Assembly (NCBI GenBank): GCA_934317185.1
Contig: CAKREJ010000072.1
Coordinates: 1 to 8,221, forward strand
Origin: an uncultured Anaerobutyricum sp.
GTDB lineage: Bacteria > Bacillota > Clostridia > Lachnospirales > Lachnospiraceae
Length of the DNA stretch: 8,221 nt
Reading direction: 5' to 3'
The notes under the pieces were generated by a model, which was not told where the DNA came from, made no database searches, and saw only the letters and a list, made by a program, of their open reading frames with translations. Shown here piece by piece: positions 6,336 to 8,221 of the stretch. Made by a program: the position numbers and the translations under genes. How positions within the stretch are numbered: the stretch's first letter is position 1; the number at the start of each line of letters is the position of its first letter.

Positions 6336-7346
6336 ATGGCTTCAGATATTTATGCACAATCTGATTTTTTAATGATAAAAATTGCCTGTATGTATTATTT
6401 AGAGAATATACAGCAACCTCAGATTGCAAAAGAATTAAATATTTCTATTACAACAGTTTCTCGATTTTTAAAAAGGGCAAAAGAAGAAAAGGTAATCAGG
6501 TATATTATTGATGATAAATATATGCATCAGATAGAATTGGCAGAAAAAATTCGATCAAAATATAATCTGGAAGAAGTAATTGTTGCCTCTAACCCTGTTC
6601 TGGAAGAGGGTATTGCTCCGGATTCCCATATAATGCGGGTGGAAAAAAGAAAAAAAGTTGCTTTAGAAGCTGCACGTTATCTACAGAGAATTATACAAGA
6701 GAAAGATGTACTGGGAATTTCATGGGGAAGAATTGTGTGTGATATGTTATTGTACCTTAATCCTTCGCATAAAGTAGATGCTACGTTTGTTACACTTCAT
6801 GGAAAGCTGGGAGGTTGTATACTAGAAGATGTCCAATCTCTTGTAAAAAAGATGGCAAAAGCTTTTTCTGGGAAAAATTATTACCTTAAGTCAGATGCTC
6901 TGGCAGAAAGTCAGGAAGTGGCTGAAAAAATAAGAAGACAGCAAGATACACAGGATGTCTATGAGATGTTCGAGAAGGTGAATATAGCGATAACAGGTGT
7001 AGGAACCTGGTATCCGGAGAAAAAATCTATTTTGGCACAATATAATATATTAAATGAGAATGAACAGAATATACTTTCGGAAGATGGAGCAGTGGGAGAT
7101 ATCGGACTGCGTTTTTTTGATGCAATGGGAAAAGAATGCGGAGAAAATTTGAGCAAAAGACTCCTATCTATGGATTTTGAACAATTTAAAAAAATTAAGC
7201 GAAAAATTACAGTAGCAGCAGGCTTGGAAAAGGCATATACATTAGATTGTGCATTAAAGGGAAGACTTATAGATGTTTTGATTCTTGACGAAGAACTGGC
7301 AGAGCATTTATTAAATGTAAATTTTATGGATATTTTCAAAAAGTAA
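6336..7346 (+). CDS. SorC/DeoR-type sugar-binding transcriptional regulator
   Basis: This is a cytoplasmic DNA-binding regulator of the SorC family, whose effector domain is related to sugar-phosphate isomerases and senses phosphorylated sugars. An N-terminal helix-turn-helix spans about 12-57, with QIAKELNISITTVSRFLKRA (29-48) as the helix-turn-helix core. The effector domain shows the family blocks GISWGR (127-132), LHGKLGG (154-160), IAITGVGTW (217-225), GAVGDIGLRFFDAMGKE (251-267) and a final AGLEKAYTLDCALKGRLIDV (295-314) followed by LILDEELAEHLL. Length (336) is slightly above the usual 310-330. AAGGGAG (6322-6328) lies 7 nt before ATG. It sits downstream of a kinase and a dehydrogenase in its own transcript and probably controls them; the likely inducer is the kinase's product or a close relative. 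Repressor versus activator cannot be decided from sequence, though the operator position favours repression. Confidence 0.92.
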   Translation: MASDIYAQSDFLMIKIACMYYLENIQQPQIAKELNISITTVSRFLKRAKEEKVIRYIIDDKYMHQIELAEKIRSKYNLEEVIVASNPVLEEGIAPDSHIMRVEKRKKVALEAARYLQRIIQEKDVLGISWGRIVCDMLLYLNPSHKVDATFVTLHGKLGGCILEDVQSLVKKMAKAFSGKNYYLKSDALAESQEVAEKIRRQQDTQDVYEMFEKVNIAITGVGTWYPEKKSILAQYNILNENEQNILSEDGAVGDIGLRFFDAMGKECGENLSKRLLSMDFEQFKKIKRKITVAAGLEKAYTLDCALKGRLIDVLILDEELAEHLLNVNFMDIFKK

Positions 7347-7399
7347 TAAAAAAATCCTTTAAAAACAAAAATATTTGTGAATCTTTTTTTTAATGGCAG

Positions 7400-7408
7400 T
7401 GCTATAAT
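7400..7408 (+). promoter_or_regulatory. Extended -10 promoter of the L25 gene
   Basis: TGC-TATAAT (TATAAT at 7403-7408) is an extended -10 element. No good -35 box lies at 16-18 bp; TTGTGA at 7375-7380 is 22 bp away, too far for normal spacing. The TG extension would compensate. Transcription would start near 7415, leaving a structured leader of about 100 nt. Confidence 0.7.
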
Positions 7409-7414
7409 TAGTCC

Positions 7415-7513
7415 GTAACAAAGAAGTGGTTATGAGAAAGATAACCGTAAAATACTTATCAGACCTGATAAAGTAGGGCCTCTAAGCATCAGACATTTTG
7501 GAGGAAAAGATAA
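7415..7513 (+). promoter_or_regulatory. Structured leader of the L25 gene with a stem covering the ribosome site
   Basis: Three hairpins can form in series. The first pairs GGTTAT (7428-7433) with ATAACC (7441-7446). The second pairs 7453-7461 with 7466-7475, giving 9 bp, one bulged A and a GACC loop. The third pairs CCTCTAAG (7479-7486) with TTTGGAGG (7497-7504), which includes the Shine-Dalgarno GGAGG at 7500-7504. ATCAGAC occurs twice, at 7458-7464 and in the third loop at 7488-7494. It does not match a riboswitch I recognise. I infer translational control, perhaps autoregulation by L25, but the resemblance to 5S rRNA loop E is not convincing. Confidence 0.5.
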
Positions 7514-8101
7514 ATGAATACTTTAAGTGCTGAAAAAAGAGATATGCAGATCAAGGCAAAAAAGCTTAGAAGGGAAGGATTTGTTACAGGCAATGTGTTC
7601 GGTAAGAACATGGAAGGCTCCATGCCGCTGAAAATCGAGAAAAAAGAGGCAGAAAGAATCTTAAGAACCTGTAATAAGGGAAGTCAGTTAATTCTCACTG
7701 TTGAAGGACAGAAAATGCCAGTCTTATTAAAAGAGATTGACTACAATGCAATGAAACATGAGATTGTGGAGATGGATTTCCAGGCATTAGTAAAGGGTGA
7801 AAAAGTACATTCTGTAGCAGAAGTCGTACTCTTAAATCACGACAAAGTAAAATCTGGTGTCGTAGAATTATTATTAGAAGAAATCAGTTATGAAGCATTA
7901 CCGGAGAACCTGATTGAAAAAGTTGAAATCGACTTAGACGGTAAGACAGCAGGTGATACCATCAGAGTAAAAGATTTACCAATCGCAACTACAGAAGGTA
8001 TCCATCTGAAGACGAATCCGGAAGAAACTGTTGTACAGGTAACAGAAGTACACAACGTAATTCCAGAAGATGAAGAAACAGAAACAGAAGCAGAAGAATA
8101 A
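7514..8101 (+). CDS. rplY: 50S ribosomal protein L25 / general stress protein CTC
   Basis: This is a 5S rRNA-binding protein of the large ribosomal subunit, of the two-domain L25/TL5/CTC type. The N-terminal RNA-binding domain (about 3-92) contains KAKKLRREGFVTGNVFG (14-30), the counterpart of the family's RRLRREGxxPAVVYG, and VLLKEIDYNAMKHEIVEMDF (70-89). The all-beta C-terminal domain (about 97-180) includes a VVELLLEEISYEALPENL segment. The last 12 residues (PEDEETETEAEE) form an acidic tail common in CTC proteins. Length (195) fits the family. The start is set by GGAGG at 7500-7504, 9 nt from ATG. In Bacillus subtilis ctc is a sigma-B stress gene; here a sigma-A-like extended -10 and a folded leader suggest a different control. 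It is transcribed independently of the regulator upstream, although no strong terminator separates them. Confidence 0.95.
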   Translation: MNTLSAEKRDMQIKAKKLRREGFVTGNVFGKNMEGSMPLKIEKKEAERILRTCNKGSQLILTVEGQKMPVLLKEIDYNAMKHEIVEMDFQALVKGEKVHSVAEVVLLNHDKVKSGVVELLLEEISYEALPENLIEKVEIDLDGKTAGDTIRVKDLPIATTEGIHLKTNPEETVVQVTEVHNVIPEDEETETEAEE

Positions 8102-8156
8102 CTATTTAGTTCATTAACAGCGGACGAAAAATAAAAAAAGAAAGTAGGGTAAATGT

Positions 8157-8211
8157 GCCAGTAGTCGCTGCGTATGGAATGCTCGCTTATAGGCTTGCAT
8201 CCCATACTGGC
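8157..8211. repeat. Imperfect palindrome at the window edge
   Basis: GTATGGAATGC (8172-8182) pairs with GCATCCCATAC (8197-8207), with one mismatch. An outer GCCA (8157-8160) pairs with TGGC (8208-8211), leaving a one-sided bulge of 11 nt. No T-tract follows within the window (8212-8221 reads TCCGAGGTCA), so it is not a standard terminator for L25. It has the look of a dispersed intergenic repeat, and may continue beyond the edge. Confidence 0.55.
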
Positions 8212-8221
8212 TCCGAGGTCA

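Noticed and set aside
7367..7391. A possible terminator after the SorC-type gene: a short ACAAA/TTTGT stem followed by eight Ts (7384-7391).
   Set aside because: The stem is only 5 AT-rich base pairs and 5 nt separate it from the T run, so it would be very unstable.
7415..7513. The L25 leader as a mimic of 5S rRNA loop E (AAGTAGGG resembles the 3' strand of the loop).
   Set aside because: The AAGTA part is used in a regular helix at 7453-7475, and no matching 5' loop E strand is positioned opposite it.
8120..8160. A terminator directly after L25.
   Set aside because: The region is A-rich on the plus strand and has no stem followed by Ts; the only stem is the imperfect palindrome, without a T-tract in the window.

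Overview
The window looks like chromosomal DNA of a low-GC Gram-positive anaerobe of the Clostridia, most likely Lachnospiraceae. This is an inference from AT-rich spacers, strong AGGAGG-type ribosome sites, a short (473-residue) pyruvate kinase, an ACT-tailed homoserine dehydrogenase, a CTC-type L25 and a SorC-type sugar regulator. No single feature fixes the species. Six genes fill most of the window. There are no tRNA, rRNA, CRISPR or transposase genes.

Left part (1-2845, minus strand): homoserine dehydrogenase (hom) is followed by pyruvate kinase (pyk). The two are 120 bp apart. I see no terminator between them, but pyk has its own good promoter (TTGACA-16-TAAAAT), so they need not form one operon. 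Both are housekeeping central-metabolism genes.

Middle part (2846-7346): a 274-bp divergent regulatory region, then a three-gene plus-strand block. The genes are a long sn-glycerol-1-phosphate dehydrogenase-like (EgsA/AraM) NAD(P)-dependent enzyme, an FGGY-family carbohydrate kinase and a SorC-family sugar-responsive regulator. The first two have the spacing of one operon, with a strong terminator after the kinase. The regulator has its own promoter. The block reads as a small catabolic cassette in which a polyol or ketose is phosphorylated and oxidised or reduced as its phosphate, under control of a regulator that senses a phosphorylated sugar. The substrate cannot be read from sequence. A shared motif, TATTTTCTG and its reverse complement, occurs at the dehydrogenase promoter, just after the regulator's predicted start of transcription, and inside the hom promoter. 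It is the best candidate for the regulator's operator. The dehydrogenase-kinase spacer contains what looks like a decayed piece of another dehydrogenase C-terminus.

Right part (7347-8221): the 50S ribosomal protein L25/CTC gene has an extended -10 promoter and a leader of about 100 nt. The leader can fold into three hairpins, the last of which covers the Shine-Dalgarno sequence. The window ends in an imperfect palindrome cut by the edge. Together with a 20-bp inverted repeat at 6192-6239, it may belong to dispersed intergenic repeat families.
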